Part shown: piece by piece, positions 5,897-12,993 of the stretch | Layout of the letters: each line of letters opens with the position of its first letter | Numbering within the stretch: position 1 is the first letter of the stretch | Source of the DNA: a virus | Reading direction: 5' to 3' (one strand) | IMG/VR virus record: IMGVR_UViG_3300022821_000073 | Coordinates: 1 to 32,484 of that record | DNA: 32,484 bases | Made by a program: the position numbers and the translations under genes | Notes under the pieces: generated by a model | Seen by the model: only the letters and a program-made list of their open reading frames with translations | The model's database searches: none | Told to the model about the DNA's origin: nothing

Positions 5897-5979
5897 ATCT
5901 TAAAGTTAAACTCGTGTGTTCCATTATACACCTCGCAGTGCACTTTACGGGTGGCGCTATCCACAGTTTTAAATAACAT
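5893..5979 (-). CDS. Micro-protein, 28 aa
   Basis: A short frame, MLFKTVDSATRKVHCEVYNG followed by THEFNFKI. It starts inside the last codons of the RecU-like gene and its TGA forms an ATGA with the zinc-ribbon start. No motif is recognised. The alternating pattern suggests a small beta-hairpin. It may serve mainly as a translational coupler between its neighbours. Confidence 0.4.
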   Translation of the reverse strand: MLFKTVDSATRKVHCEVYNGTHEFNFKI

Positions 5980-6385
5980 ACTTTTTTCTTTTTTTGGGAG
6001 GAAACTCATATGACCCCCATTTATCCATGCAGTACCAATATGAAACAGAAGTCTGATAAGGAATTTCGTGTACTGGCAACATAAAAAACTTTCCATGTTT
6101 TAAAAACATTATCACAAGAAACGATGGGACTTCGCTCATAAATGAGGCATCGTATGGAGTTCCCCTGGGGTCCAGGTCTGTAAACGTATGGAATATGCCT
6201 CTTTTGTCGTTAGCTTTAGCTAAATTAACTTCCTGGTGTCCTTGTTTTTTTCTCCATGTGTTGAGATTATACGTACCTCCAGCAGTTACTTTGTACTCAA
6301 ACACAGCATTAGCCCAGAATTTATTTTCTGGCTTCATGTACCACGCAGCAAACTGCGCTCCAAAATCAGCTTCCTTTTTTGACAT
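5969..6385 (-). CDS. RecU/Holliday-junction-resolvase-like nuclease (putative)
   Basis: A 138-residue protein resembling the small PD-(D/E)XK resolvases found in phages. The features seen are VFEYKVTAGGTYNL (Glu30 and Lys32 as the possible E-x-K pair), GHQEVNLAKA (His50-Gln51, as in the HQ..L segment of RecU-like proteins), and TPYDASFMSEVPSFLVIMF (77-94, like the PFD-x-hydrophobic strand). Such enzymes cut branched recombination or replication intermediates. The position just after a UvsW-like helicase, with a 20-nt overlap, fits recombination-dependent processing. The match is by motif pattern only, so a different nuclease subfamily is possible. Confidence 0.5.
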   Translation of the reverse strand: MSKKEADFGAQFAAWYMKPENKFWANAVFEYKVTAGGTYNLNTWRKKQGHQEVNLAKANDKRGIFHTFTDLDPRGTPYDASFMSEVPSFLVIMFLKHGKFFMLPVHEIPYQTSVSYWYCMDKWGSYEFPPKKRKKYVI

Positions 6386-7556
6386 CTAAATTAAAGTATT
6401 CTTTTATTATACCCCTTTGGGTCTTTAACTGAAAACTTAACATGCTGTCTGACCATAAATACAAAAAACTTTCTTTTCCTTCAACGTACCTCATTATCCT
6501 GCCAATAGTTTGTCGCAGGGGGTTCTTGCCTTTTAAGGGGTGCATTATGAACGCTTTAGTAAGGGCTGTGTTATCGTACCCTCGGTTCAAGGTACTAGAA
6601 ACACCGAGAAGGTAGCCTCCTGTTTCCTTAAATCCTTTGAGGTGTTGTTCCCTGTCTGCTTTACTCATTTCTCCAGAGGACATATACACAGCAAATCCAC
6701 GCTTTTTGAAAGAAGCATAAAAAGCTTCTACATCAGCTACACGATCCCAAAGACATAGTGAGTGCCCCAAAGCATCAGTGTTCCTTAATATAAATTCAAT
6801 CTGCGCTCTTTTTCGGTCTATGTCGTCATCAAGAACTTTTCGAAACTCGTGCCAATTCTTATGGGGAAACACTTCGGGGTATGTCTTGTTGTACACAAAA
6901 GCGTACACCTTTTTTAGTGGAATTTTTTTGTCTGAAAAATGCTGCACGTGCTTTCCCCAAAATTTGGCCAACACGGGAGACTGCCCAGGATTACACTCGT
7001 CGTAAACTGTGTCAGTAGTACCAGTAAAACCATGCTTTCTTGTTGAAACAAAACTGCTGATAGCTTTCAGCATCTTATCAGACATTGCAAGGTCAGCTTC
7101 GTCTATAATAAGGTTATCAAAGCCAGCAAACAGTTTGTAGTTTAATCTAAAGGTTGTCATTGTAGTAACTACCACTTCGCCAGACTGATCATGTTTCCCA
7201 TTGCAATAAAAAGTAGGGGACACATCTGCAAATTTTTTAAATTCTTCTGAAAACTGCTTAGCCAAAACTAATGTATGACACACTACTAATGTCCTGCCTC
7301 CCCATGCTTGATGCAGAGCGATGCTCATAACTGTTTTACCTGCTCCAGTTAAAGCTTCTAGCAGACAAGTGGACCAGTCTTTCATTTCATTAAATACAAC
7401 TTCCTGGTCTGGGTACAGCCGTATCTGGGTTTTATTCTGCGCGGGTAAAAAAGCAGTCTGCAATGTGGGAATAGCAACCTCTGAAACAGTCCACCGAGTA
7501 GAGTGCCCCAGCTTGAGTCGCTTAACATACTCAGGGTTAGTAAGCCTAAGCCCCAT
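6366..7556 (-). CDS. Superfamily 2 DNA helicase (UvsW-like)
   Basis: A 396-residue helicase. Motif I is LTGAGKT (69-75), the Walker B box is IIDEAD (150-155), motif III is FTGTT (177-181), and the second RecA domain carries LGVSSTLNRGYD and motif VI QTIGRIMR (349-356). The Q-motif region LYPDQ (48-52) precedes motif I. The layout resembles phage T4 UvsW and other compact SF2 helicases that unwind branched DNA. An RBS-like GAGGAG lies about 13 nt before the ATG, inside a 25-codon upstream frame. It is flanked by the AAA+ ATPase and the RecU-like nuclease, which fits a replication or recombination role. Confidence 0.88.
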   Translation of the reverse strand: MGLRLTNPEYVKRLKLGHSTRWTVSEVAIPTLQTAFLPAQNKTQIRLYPDQEVVFNEMKDWSTCLLEALTGAGKTVMSIALHQAWGGRTLVVCHTLVLAKQFSEEFKKFADVSPTFYCNGKHDQSGEVVVTTMTTFRLNYKLFAGFDNLIIDEADLAMSDKMLKAISSFVSTRKHGFTGTTDTVYDECNPGQSPVLAKFWGKHVQHFSDKKIPLKKVYAFVYNKTYPEVFPHKNWHEFRKVLDDDIDRKRAQIEFILRNTDALGHSLCLWDRVADVEAFYASFKKRGFAVYMSSGEMSKADREQHLKGFKETGGYLLGVSSTLNRGYDNTALTKAFIMHPLKGKNPLRQTIGRIMRYVEGKESFLYLWSDSMLSFQLKTQRGIIKEYFNLDVKKGS

Positions 7557-7623
7557 GATAGATTCTTAGCTCCTCTTGCTGGGTGTCCCAAGCAAGTTCT
7601 TCTGTAGTTTTTTCTTCGTTCAT
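7546..7623 (-). CDS. Acidic micro-protein or coupling peptide, 25 aa
   Basis: A 25-codon frame, MNEEKTTEELAWDTQQEELR followed by IYHGA. Its ATG overlaps the TGA of the 87-residue gene (ATGA) and its end overlaps the helicase start by 11 nt. It thereby bridges two genes and carries the GAGGAG that may serve the helicase. Strongly acidic and helical. It may be a true peptide or only a translation link. Confidence 0.4.
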   Translation of the reverse strand: MNEEKTTEELAWDTQQEELRIYHGA

Positions 7624-7883
7624 TTAGATAATTCTTCTAACCTCATATTAACACAGTGCATACCCCAGCCGTCGTCTTTGTCCACAGCCACACTCATCAA
7701 CCAATTAAGTAATCCGACGTCATCACAGTCGCCTAGCACTTCGCCCTTATGTTTCACGGGAAACTCGATTAGTAGCTCCTTGGTAGTAAGGGGTGTACTG
7801 GTCCCATCTTCATAGTTGATGGTCGTTAGTTCCATGTCGATTTGTGCCCAGTTCTCGTTGGGCTTGTCTTTTAGGTAGAACAT
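7620..7883 (-). CDS. Hypothetical protein, 87 aa
   Basis: An acidic soluble protein (IDMELTTINYEDGTSTPLTT, then KELLIEFPVKHKGEVLG) with no recognised domain. It sits between the AAA+ ATPase and the SF2 helicase in the replication operon, starting 1 nt after the ATPase stop and ending in an ATGA overlap. Its constant packing suggests a replication accessory role, which is inference. Confidence 0.65.
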   Translation of the reverse strand: MFYLKDKPNENWAQIDMELTTINYEDGTSTPLTTKELLIEFPVKHKGEVLGDCDDVGLLNWLMSVAVDKDDGWGMHCVNMRLEELSK

Positions 7884-7884
7884 A

Positions 7885-9066
7885 CTAGAAATTTTGTAAC
7901 CTATCTGCTAAATGTTTGGGGGCTGGGTCTAGGCGTCGGACCAACTGTGTCATCTCGACACTCGACAGTCCCCATGTCTCATCGGCCTTGGCGTGGATAA
8001 TATCTAACGCCTTAAGCTGTTGCAGTCCACGTCGGACCGTAGCTTCCGGCAATCCGGTACAAGTGCTGAGCGCTGCGTTATCAATCCTACCTTTATAGTC
8101 CTGTATGCCAACCATAAAGCGGAGAAATGCACGTCGCTTGTCGTTGGCTAGACTATACCCACACCAATCTAAAGCATTACCTAAGTCCTCTGGTAGCTCA
8201 GTAGCTTCTGGATTTTCATACAATTCCATAGCGTACATCGCCTTGCCAATAGCCGTCAACTGCTTCATTACTCGAAACGGCATCTCTTTGATAGGGAACT
8301 CATCGACTTGCTCTGTGCGCTCATTGATACTCACCGGTGTACGCATCCATGTACACAACTTACTCGTCTCCTGGATTTGGTGCATAGTGCTATCAGGCAA
8401 GGCAGGTATGGTTGTGAGCGCTGGGAGAATTTCGCCTAGATATTCCTGGAGGATAGCTCGCAGGGCTTCGTTTAACTCTTGCGAGGTCTTATTGCTCTTA
8501 GTAACAAACTCCACGGCCTTATCAATATCGTAATCCTTCATACGGTAACTAATAAATCGCTCCCCCATGTCAGCCACCTCAGAAAAGTACTTATAGATAG
8601 ATGGTGTCGAACCTGCGATCATGCCCATGTACCCTTCCCAGACCGACGCATCCTTTAACGACCCCGACATCTTCGTGAAGCGCCCATCGTACAGCATACG
8701 GAACTGACTAAGTATCTCAGTGCGCTGTTCAGGGTTCTTACTAAACAAAACCGTCAGGTCATCCATGCTTAATATCCCATGCGGTCCCATCTGTCCTAAG
8801 AACGTCTCCTCAAACTTCTTATTACCACTAATAAGACTATTAGGTGTCAGGTCATCTATCTGGTGCACTAGGTCTGGGTGAGCTTTAGCAAAGGGCCGGA
8901 TGATTTGTGACTTACCCCCAGAGCTAGGACCAATAAGCGTCAGCCATACCGGGTCTCCAATCTTTAAAGAGTTAGCAACGATAGACGCAAGAATAATGTC
9001 CAACTGGCCGAAGTCCTCGATGTACATTAACTCACCTATTTTGTTGTGAAGCTCTTTGCGGGTCAT
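7885..9066 (-). CDS. AAA+ ATPase, likely replicative helicase or loader
   Basis: A 393-residue P-loop ATPase. Walker A is GPSSGGKS (46-53) and Walker B GILSMDDL (97-104). MIAGSTPSIYKYFSEVADMG (152-171) is a good sensor-1/arginine-finger type segment. The C-terminal part (about 300-360: NAALSTCTGLPEATVRRGLQ) looks like a winged-helix DNA-binding domain. This arrangement, an ATPase followed by a winged helix and placed right after a primase, resembles MCM-like or helicase-type proteins of phages that lack DnaB. Whether it is the helicase itself or a loader cannot be decided. No DnaB-type helicase or DNA polymerase is present in the window. Confidence 0.7.
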   Translation of the reverse strand: MTRKELHNKIGELMYIEDFGQLDIILASIVANSLKIGDPVWLTLIGPSSGGKSQIIRPFAKAHPDLVHQIDDLTPNSLISGNKKFEETFLGQMGPHGILSMDDLTVLFSKNPEQRTEILSQFRMLYDGRFTKMSGSLKDASVWEGYMGMIAGSTPSIYKYFSEVADMGERFISYRMKDYDIDKAVEFVTKSNKTSQELNEALRAILQEYLGEILPALTTIPALPDSTMHQIQETSKLCTWMRTPVSINERTEQVDEFPIKEMPFRVMKQLTAIGKAMYAMELYENPEATELPEDLGNALDWCGYSLANDKRRAFLRFMVGIQDYKGRIDNAALSTCTGLPEATVRRGLQQLKALDIIHAKADETWGLSSVEMTQLVRRLDPAPKHLADRLQNF

Positions 9067-9111
9067 GTTAGTCTATTTGTGCCCTTAGCAAAGCTATTGT
9101 GTCTTCCATAT

Positions 9112-10161
9112 CTAATTACTTAATGCTTTTAATGCCTCCATAAACGTCACACCGTGTACTGCTCGGTACAGTTCGATGCTATCAAAGGACTTACCACATC
9201 CTCCAAAGCAATACGCGCTGTTGGTCTTGGGGTAGTAATGGAGGCTTGGGGTCTTTTCATTGTGCAGTGGGCAGTGCGCTTTGTGCTTGGTAAACGCCAG
9301 TATCTCTGTGCACGGGAACTCTTTAGCTTTGCGCTTCACCTCATCCTGCTCCTCACTGGCTACATAGGTACTTTGGTACGTTGATACCGGGGCGTCGTGC
9401 TTCTCTAAGTACGCTTTATGAAAGGTAGTGGGTAACATCTGCCCCTTGCGTAAGAGCATGTCTTCTTTGACTGACTCTACGGATGGGTAGCTTTTCGCTG
9501 AGCGCATTAAACTATGGAAGTCACCACCTCTACTAATGTAATCAGTGATGTCTTTACAGTCAGGCAGGAGGGGAAGCAGGATGATCTTCGCGTTAGGCAG
9601 GTGCTCTAGGGTTTTTACCATCCCCTTGGCTCCCGCCTCGTCGTTGTCGAAGCAGAGGTAGACAGTCATGCCTGCTAATACAGGAGTAAACTCTTCTTGG
9701 AAGCTTTGTGCTCCACCGGTAGATGACACGGCAGGTATGTTCATCGAGTGGAGGACCAACGTGTCGAGTTCACCTTCTGTGATGACTATTGCTGGGATGT
9801 TGGGTTGCATATTAAGCCAACATAACTCCGTAGCTGTGGCTGTATTATACTCAGGTAATTTCTTTTCCATTTCTTCAACTACTCTCATAGTCTGCTCTAA
9901 ACTTTTGTGGTGGGGTAACTTATCAGCACCATATAGCGCGGTTCGCCCGCCTTTGTCGTAGATGTACTTAGCGCCTGTGCCCTCTGTGAAAGGGTTGCGT
10001 CGATACTTGTTAAAGGAAAATGTGCCGTCTGGTAGGTGCACAGGGATTTGTAATGCGCCTGGACCTAAGATAGGATGGTCGACTTCAGATAGATTAAAAG
10101 ACTCAATAGTTGAGTCCGTTATACCACGGGCGTTAAGCCACTGGGTAAGTCTTTCTTGCAT
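9112..10161 (-). CDS. DNA primase with C-terminal zinc finger
   Basis: A 349-residue primase-type protein with unusual domain order. Residues 1-85 resemble the N-terminal part of the DnaG polymerase core (WLNARGITDSTIESFNL, KYIYDKGGRTALYG). The Toprim domain follows, with Glu129 in ITEGELDTL and Asp172/Asp174 in CFDNDEAG, then KDITDYI (203-209). The zinc-binding CHC2-like element, which in DnaG is at the N-terminus, is here at the end: HCPLHNEKTPSLHYY (296-310), then CFGGC (318-322) and a VTFMEALKAL helix. The second metal pair is C-x3-C rather than the usual C-x2-C. ATG at 10161 is chosen because TATAAT lies 6 nt before it. An upstream in-frame start at 10191 would lie outside the predicted transcript. 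Confidence 0.85.
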   Translation of the reverse strand: MQERLTQWLNARGITDSTIESFNLSEVDHPILGPGALQIPVHLPDGTFSFNKYRRNPFTEGTGAKYIYDKGGRTALYGADKLPHHKSLEQTMRVVEEMEKKLPEYNTATATELCWLNMQPNIPAIVITEGELDTLVLHSMNIPAVSSTGGAQSFQEEFTPVLAGMTVYLCFDNDEAGAKGMVKTLEHLPNAKIILLPLLPDCKDITDYISRGGDFHSLMRSAKSYPSVESVKEDMLLRKGQMLPTTFHKAYLEKHDAPVSTYQSTYVASEEQDEVKRKAKEFPCTEILAFTKHKAHCPLHNEKTPSLHYYPKTNSAYCFGGCGKSFDSIELYRAVHGVTFMEALKALSN

Positions 10162-10167
10162 AAATAG

Positions 10168-10176
10168 ATTATAGCA
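10168..10176 (-). promoter_or_regulatory. Extended -10 promoter of the replication operon
   Basis: Minus-strand TGCTATAAT, 6 nt, ATG. The consensus -10 with TG extension and the 6-nt spacing predict a leaderless primase mRNA. No -35 match is seen at the standard distance. Confidence 0.65.
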
Positions 10177-10186
10177 TACGACAAAT

Positions 10187-10207
10187 CCCAAACAGATTAT
10201 GTTTGGG
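10187..10207. terminator. Hairpin between operons (weak terminator)
   Basis: CCCAAAC, 7-nt loop, GTTTGGG. It lies just upstream of the replication-operon promoter and downstream of the zinc-finger gene, where a terminator for the incoming minus-strand transcript is expected. Only a short T-rich stretch follows on the minus strand, so termination would be partial. Confidence 0.45.
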
Positions 10208-10242
10208 GATAAGTCTTTATTTGCCTGTTGGTACTGGCTTGG

Positions 10243-10371
10243 TTAGTATACCTTACTAGGATATTTAATACACTTCTTGTCTTCGCACTCCTGGCATATC
10301 TTCCAGCTCGGTACGATCAGCTTCTTGTTGCACTCTATGCAGAAGCCAGTATACGCGGTTATGTATGTCAC
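10243..10371 (-). CDS. Zinc-ribbon mini-protein, 42 aa, GTG start
   Basis: A 42-codon frame with FCIECNKKLIVPSWKICQEC, giving two C-x2-C knuckles (Cys11/14 and Cys26/29) separated by 11 residues: a compact treble-clef or zinc-ribbon. The basic tail ends in KYPSKVY. The GTG at 10371 overlaps the TGA of the 249-residue gene (GTGA), the analogue of the ATGA junctions elsewhere; a second GTG lies one codon upstream. It is the last gene before the inter-operon hairpin. Probably a nucleic-acid or protein-binding regulator; no family is named. Confidence 0.6.
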   Translation of the reverse strand: MTYITAYTGFCIECNKKLIVPSWKICQECEDKKCIKYPSKVY

Positions 10372-11117
10372 CACTTAAAGTCCTCTTCCTTAGCTTCGCG
10401 TACTGCGTCCTTTGCCATCTTTACTAGCTCTACTTTGTGCGCTTCGTAGGTGATAAAGTCTAGTGCTTCCTGACCTAGTAAAGTTACCTCCAGACCGTCG
10501 GTCATGTATCCCGCTTCGATGAGTGCTTTTTGGTCTACTGTTAGTAGTGATTTCTTAATGAAGTTCATAGTGTTAGTTTTTAGTTTTTGTAATGTGCTTG
10601 GTTTGTATACTTGTACTTCTATAGTGTCAAACGTAGGCCATTCTTTCACGAGGGGTGCTTTGTATTGGCGTTGTTTTATTTGTTCTTCTAAGGCTTCGTC
10701 TAGTGCTGAGCGCTCTTCGATGGGCTCTAGGTACTCGGTTGTGAGGCATTTCTTATGCAGAGCAAACATAATGTTGGAGTCTTCGTGACTTCTAATCCTC
10801 CAATGACTGCTCCAAGATCTTTCTTTAAAGAAAATATCCTTGGCAAGGGTAGTGCAGTTTGGGTCTGAATTGTCCCATGCTACCAGTTCCTTTATCACCC
10901 GGTACTTGTCGCCTACTTCGGGGGTGATTGGGGTGTGGGTTGGGATTAGTTCGAAGTGCTTCATTTTTAAGTAAGAAAAGTTTGCTACTTGGAACTCTTT
11001 GTCGTTGTGCACCTTTCTTACTTCACCTTCCCACCCTTCCCGGGTTATCGAGTATCTGTCTGAAGCTGAAGCTTTGCCTCGCACCCGGTCGCCTTTCTTA
11101 AATAGATAGTCGCTCAT
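10368..11117 (-). CDS. Hypothetical protein with KOW/SH3-like N-terminus
   Basis: A 249-residue protein of unknown role. The N-terminus (FKKGDRVRG, then GWEGEVRKVHNDKEFQV) resembles a KOW or SH3-like barrel. A second similar stretch is GDKYRVIKELV. The C-terminus, from MNFIKKSLLTVDQKALIEAG to VELVKMAKDAVREAKEE, is a helical module that recurs at the ends of unrelated phage proteins (short stretches around 'LTVDQKALIEAGY' and 'LEVTLLGQEALDFI'). It may be a modular adaptor. It lies in the regulatory block before the replication operon. Confidence 0.65.
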   Translation of the reverse strand: MSDYLFKKGDRVRGKASASDRYSITREGWEGEVRKVHNDKEFQVANFSYLKMKHFELIPTHTPITPEVGDKYRVIKELVAWDNSDPNCTTLAKDIFFKERSWSSHWRIRSHEDSNIMFALHKKCLTTEYLEPIEERSALDEALEEQIKQRQYKAPLVKEWPTFDTIEVQVYKPSTLQKLKTNTMNFIKKSLLTVDQKALIEAGYMTDGLEVTLLGQEALDFITYEAHKVELVKMAKDAVREAKEEDFKW

Positions 11118-11126
11118 ATGTATGTG

Positions 11127-11363
11127 TTAGTTGATAATCTTTTGTGGTCGTCCGACTGGCTTCTTTGGCTCTACGCGCTTCGCTTTGTAGTGTGCCTTTG
11201 TCTTGGGTCCTTCAAAGAAGGTGATGTTGTGGTATTCCTCTAGGGCTTTGATTCGTTTGTTTGTCTCCATTAGGTTCGCTGTAACATTGAGTATGCTACT
11301 TGATGTTAATCGTCCATAATTTAGGGCTAGTGCTATCTCTTCTCGCATCTTTTGAAAAAACAT
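11127..11363 (-). CDS. Hypothetical basic-tailed protein, 78 aa
   Basis: An N-terminal helical region (MREEIALALNYGRLTSSSIL) precedes a long basic tail with VEPKKPVGRPQK. The GRP core in a basic setting resembles an AT-hook, so minor-groove DNA binding is possible. A good Shine-Dalgarno (AAGGA, 4 nt from ATG) is present, one of the few in this window. A TATAAA-type element and a 9-bp hairpin lie upstream, so the gene may have its own promoter. Confidence 0.55.
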   Translation of the reverse strand: MFFQKMREEIALALNYGRLTSSSILNVTANLMETNKRIKALEEYHNITFFEGPKTKAHYKAKRVEPKKPVGRPQKIIN

Positions 11364-11402
11364 ATTTCCTTGTGCTTATTTTTATAATAGTTCTACTGTC
11401 AT

Positions 11403-11431
11403 CCTACCACCTAGTTAGTGGTGGTGGTAGG
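11403..11431. repeat. 9-bp inverted repeat
   Basis: CCTACCACC, 11-nt spacer, GGTGGTAGG, between the 19-residue membrane peptide and the AT-hook-like gene. No T-tract follows on the minus strand, so an operator or processing hairpin is likelier than an intrinsic terminator. Confidence 0.5.
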
Positions 11432-11446
11432 GGTGGGTGTGGATAG

Positions 11447-11506
11447 CTAGTCAGCTACTGCGTACATCCACGCTACGGCTATGATTGCTAATAGTAGTAA
11501 TTGCAT
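11447..11506 (-). CDS. Hydrophobic micro-peptide, 19 aa
   Basis: The frame MQLLLLAIIAVAWMYAVAD encodes little more than one membrane helix. It starts one base after the stop of the helix-turn-helix gene. Very short, but the composition is unlike chance sequence, and it parallels the 34- and 56-residue membrane peptides in this arm. Function unknown. Confidence 0.35.
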   Translation of the reverse strand: MQLLLLAIIAVAWMYAVAD

Positions 11507-11507
11507 A

Positions 11508-11738
11508 TTATTCTGTGGTTACTGCTAATTTATGTTTGTTTCTGGCAAGGTACTTCCTCATGCAGATGTACACTGCTTGCCTTGTGATAGGTGGCTCTTG
11601 CATGTCGGCTATCTCTTGGTACGTTTTGTTATCTTCAAAGCGCATCACCATGAAGTCTTCGCACCTTGCGTCTGACTTACTGGTCTTATATACGTGTGCA
11701 TCGTGCTCGTCGCTTAGGCGTTGTAGGTGTTGGTGCAT
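11508..11738 (-). CDS. Sigma-region-4-like helix-turn-helix protein
   Basis: A 76-residue DNA-binding protein. FMVMRFEDNKTYQEIADM, followed by ITRQAVYICMRKYLARNK (residues 29-68), has the shape of the sigma-70 region 4 / LuxR-type helix-turn-helix: a helix, a short turn with xYxEIA, and a recognition helix with TRQAVY. No other sigma domains are present. It probably regulates phage transcription or recruits host polymerase. ATG at 11738 follows the upstream stop by 4 nt; an ATG at 11777 would overlap that gene by 35 nt and is the alternative. Confidence 0.6.
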   Translation of the reverse strand: MHQHLQRLSDEHDAHVYKTSKSDARCEDFMVMRFEDNKTYQEIADMQEPPITRQAVYICMRKYLARNKHKLAVTTE

Positions 11739-11742
11739 ACTA

Positions 11743-12573
11743 TTATATGTTAGAGCTATGTAATGGTTCTGACTCATCTTTAGCTTCGGGCTTATCGCGC
11801 AGCGCTTTTCGGTACTGTCTAACAAGTTGCTGTTCGTGCTTCTTTAATATCTCTCCCACGTACGGAGCTGACAACCCATGCTCCTTGGCAATTGATGACT
11901 TCGTGGCCCCTGATTCCCACTGTACTATCATTTGAGCTTTACGCCTTGCCTTGTCATCTCGGGTTAAAGCTTTGGGGGTTATGTTTGAAATAGGTGAGGT
12001 GTCAATTTCAAACTTCGCTGAGCGCTCCCTGGCTATCTCTGCGCGAGTAGTGCCCATATTAGCCAATAAATGCATTTCAGAATCTGTTGGAGGAGCGTCT
12101 AAAATTTCTTGTAATGTCTTGCCCAGATTACTGCTCTTGTTTTTCTTCACCTGTTTCATAAGCATGCCTGATAAAACACGGGGCTCCTTTTTTGTTGTTT
12201 GGTTTAAGACACGTACTGAGTAGCCTGATGCTGTCATGGGAACAGGAAAACCCTCTTCCAAAACAAGGTTATTGAGCTGTGCGTGGACTACTGTGAGGTG
12301 TTCAGGATGGTTCTCGTACATCCATCTGACGATACTTCTCTTCTGCTCTGTTGCTAATGAGCCGTACGATGGGTAGAGCGCTGGTACAAGCATGGCTGAC
12401 TGGTTGTTGCTTGTCGCTATTCGATCTGTGTCCTCATTCTCCAGGTAGGACTTAATCTTATTAGCGATGATGTGTCGCTCATCGTTAATCCTTTTAGTCT
12501 CTGCGAGGTACGCGAGGGACTGAGCGATTAGCGCTTCAAACTCCTCGTAAGAGGGAATTGAGTCTTTATTCAT
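11743..12573 (-). CDS. Hypothetical DNA-binding protein, 276 aa
   Basis: A large unknown early protein. The C-terminal third carries a helix-turn-helix of the resolvase/Hin type (ARRKAQMIVQWESGATKSSI, then AKEHGLSAPYVGEILKKH). The N-terminal part (MNKDSIPSYEEFEALIAQSL and onward) is helical and may multimerise. There is no catalytic serine or other recombinase signature, so a regulator is more likely than a recombinase. It heads a transcript with a consensus promoter about 110 nt upstream and a perfect palindrome in the leader. Confidence 0.6.
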   Translation of the reverse strand: MNKDSIPSYEEFEALIAQSLAYLAETKRINDERHIIANKIKSYLENEDTDRIATSNNQSAMLVPALYPSYGSLATEQKRSIVRWMYENHPEHLTVVHAQLNNLVLEEGFPVPMTASGYSVRVLNQTTKKEPRVLSGMLMKQVKKNKSSNLGKTLQEILDAPPTDSEMHLLANMGTTRAEIARERSAKFEIDTSPISNITPKALTRDDKARRKAQMIVQWESGATKSSIAKEHGLSAPYVGEILKKHEQQLVRQYRKALRDKPEAKDESEPLHSSNI

Positions 12574-12646
12574 ATTGTTGGCCTTAATTATTAGATAATG
12601 ATAGCAGGAGTACTAAATATGTTGTATATAAGTATGTCTTCGCGGT

Positions 12647-12662
12647 CCCCTTCTAGAAGGGG
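12647..12662. promoter_or_regulatory. 16-bp perfect palindrome, operator or leader hairpin
   Basis: CCCCTTCTAGAAGGGG lies about 20-35 nt downstream of the predicted start of the 12.57-kb operon. As DNA it is a symmetric operator; as RNA it folds into a 6-bp hairpin with a CUAG loop. No T-tract follows, so simple termination is unlikely. Confidence 0.6.
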
Positions 12663-12688
12663 TCGGCAATGCCTAAGCTATTACATAC

Positions 12689-12717
12689 ATTATATACCTA
12701 GTTACTTTTTTTGTAAA
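12689..12717 (-). promoter_or_regulatory. Sigma-70 promoter, TTTACA-17-TATAAT
   Basis: Minus-strand TTTACA, a 17-bp spacer and a perfect TATAAT. Expected start near 12682, giving a roughly 110-nt leader for the 276-residue gene. Together with the 14.6-kb promoter it is one of the two complete -35/-10 promoters seen. Confidence 0.75.
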
Positions 12718-12776
12718 GACCTTACTGTGTTGTGTTGGTAGGAATTGTGTGTTGTGGTGAGTAAATCATGCAAAAA

Positions 12777-12884
12777 GCACCGGGTTAAGGTGCGAAGTCT
12801 CTAATCCGTTAGGATTGAGGATATGTGCGATGGGCCAGGATGGGTTGTCGTTGTCGTTATGACCCACCTGGTAAGATGTTTTTT
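12777..12884. ncRNA. Structured noncoding segment, possible small RNA
   Basis: Three consecutive hairpins read on the plus strand: GCACC-7 nt-GGTGC; CTC(T)AATCC-GTTA-GGATTGAG with one bulge; and CCAGG(A)TGGGT-16 nt-ACCCACCTGG, followed 7 nt later by six T. Read on the minus strand, the first hairpin is followed by TTTTT and could terminate. The loop of the third contains a doubled TGTCGT. A weaker copy of the ATCCGTT core recurs near 12894. No tRNA signature fits. Whether it is a transcribed RNA, a terminator cluster or a replication element is open. Confidence 0.4.
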
Positions 12885-12932
12885 GGGGTAGGTGATCCGT
12901 TGGGGTTGCAGGGTGTTTAGATTTTTAGAAAC

Positions 12933-12959
12933 AAAAAAAGCACAATATTTCTATTGTAC
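12933..12959 (-). terminator. Intrinsic terminator of the 14.57-12.99 kb block
   Basis: On the minus strand GTACAATA-GAAA-TATTGTGC (8 bp with one G-T pair and a GNRA tetraloop) is followed by seven T. It lies about 35 nt after the stop of the 63-residue gene. Confidence 0.88.
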
Positions 12960-12993
12960 TATTTCTGCTATGCGCTTGGTGCGCTTTACTGTT

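Larger units (their letters stand above)
12574..12993. other. Intergenic regulatory region, about 420 nt
   Basis: No protein gene is supported. The stretch holds, from right to left, an intrinsic terminator for the upstream block, a G-rich structured segment with three adjacent hairpins, a consensus promoter pointing left, and a 16-bp palindrome in its leader. These items are listed separately. Confidence 0.75.

Noticed and set aside
9068-9109. A 13-codon frame (MEDTIALLRAQID) between primase and AAA+ ATPase
   Set aside because: It fits the packing style of the operon but is too short to separate from chance; at most a coupling peptide.
12777-12884. tRNA or tRNA-like element
   Set aside because: No T-arm consensus and no 7-bp acceptor stem can be formed; the hairpins are in series, not cloverleaf.
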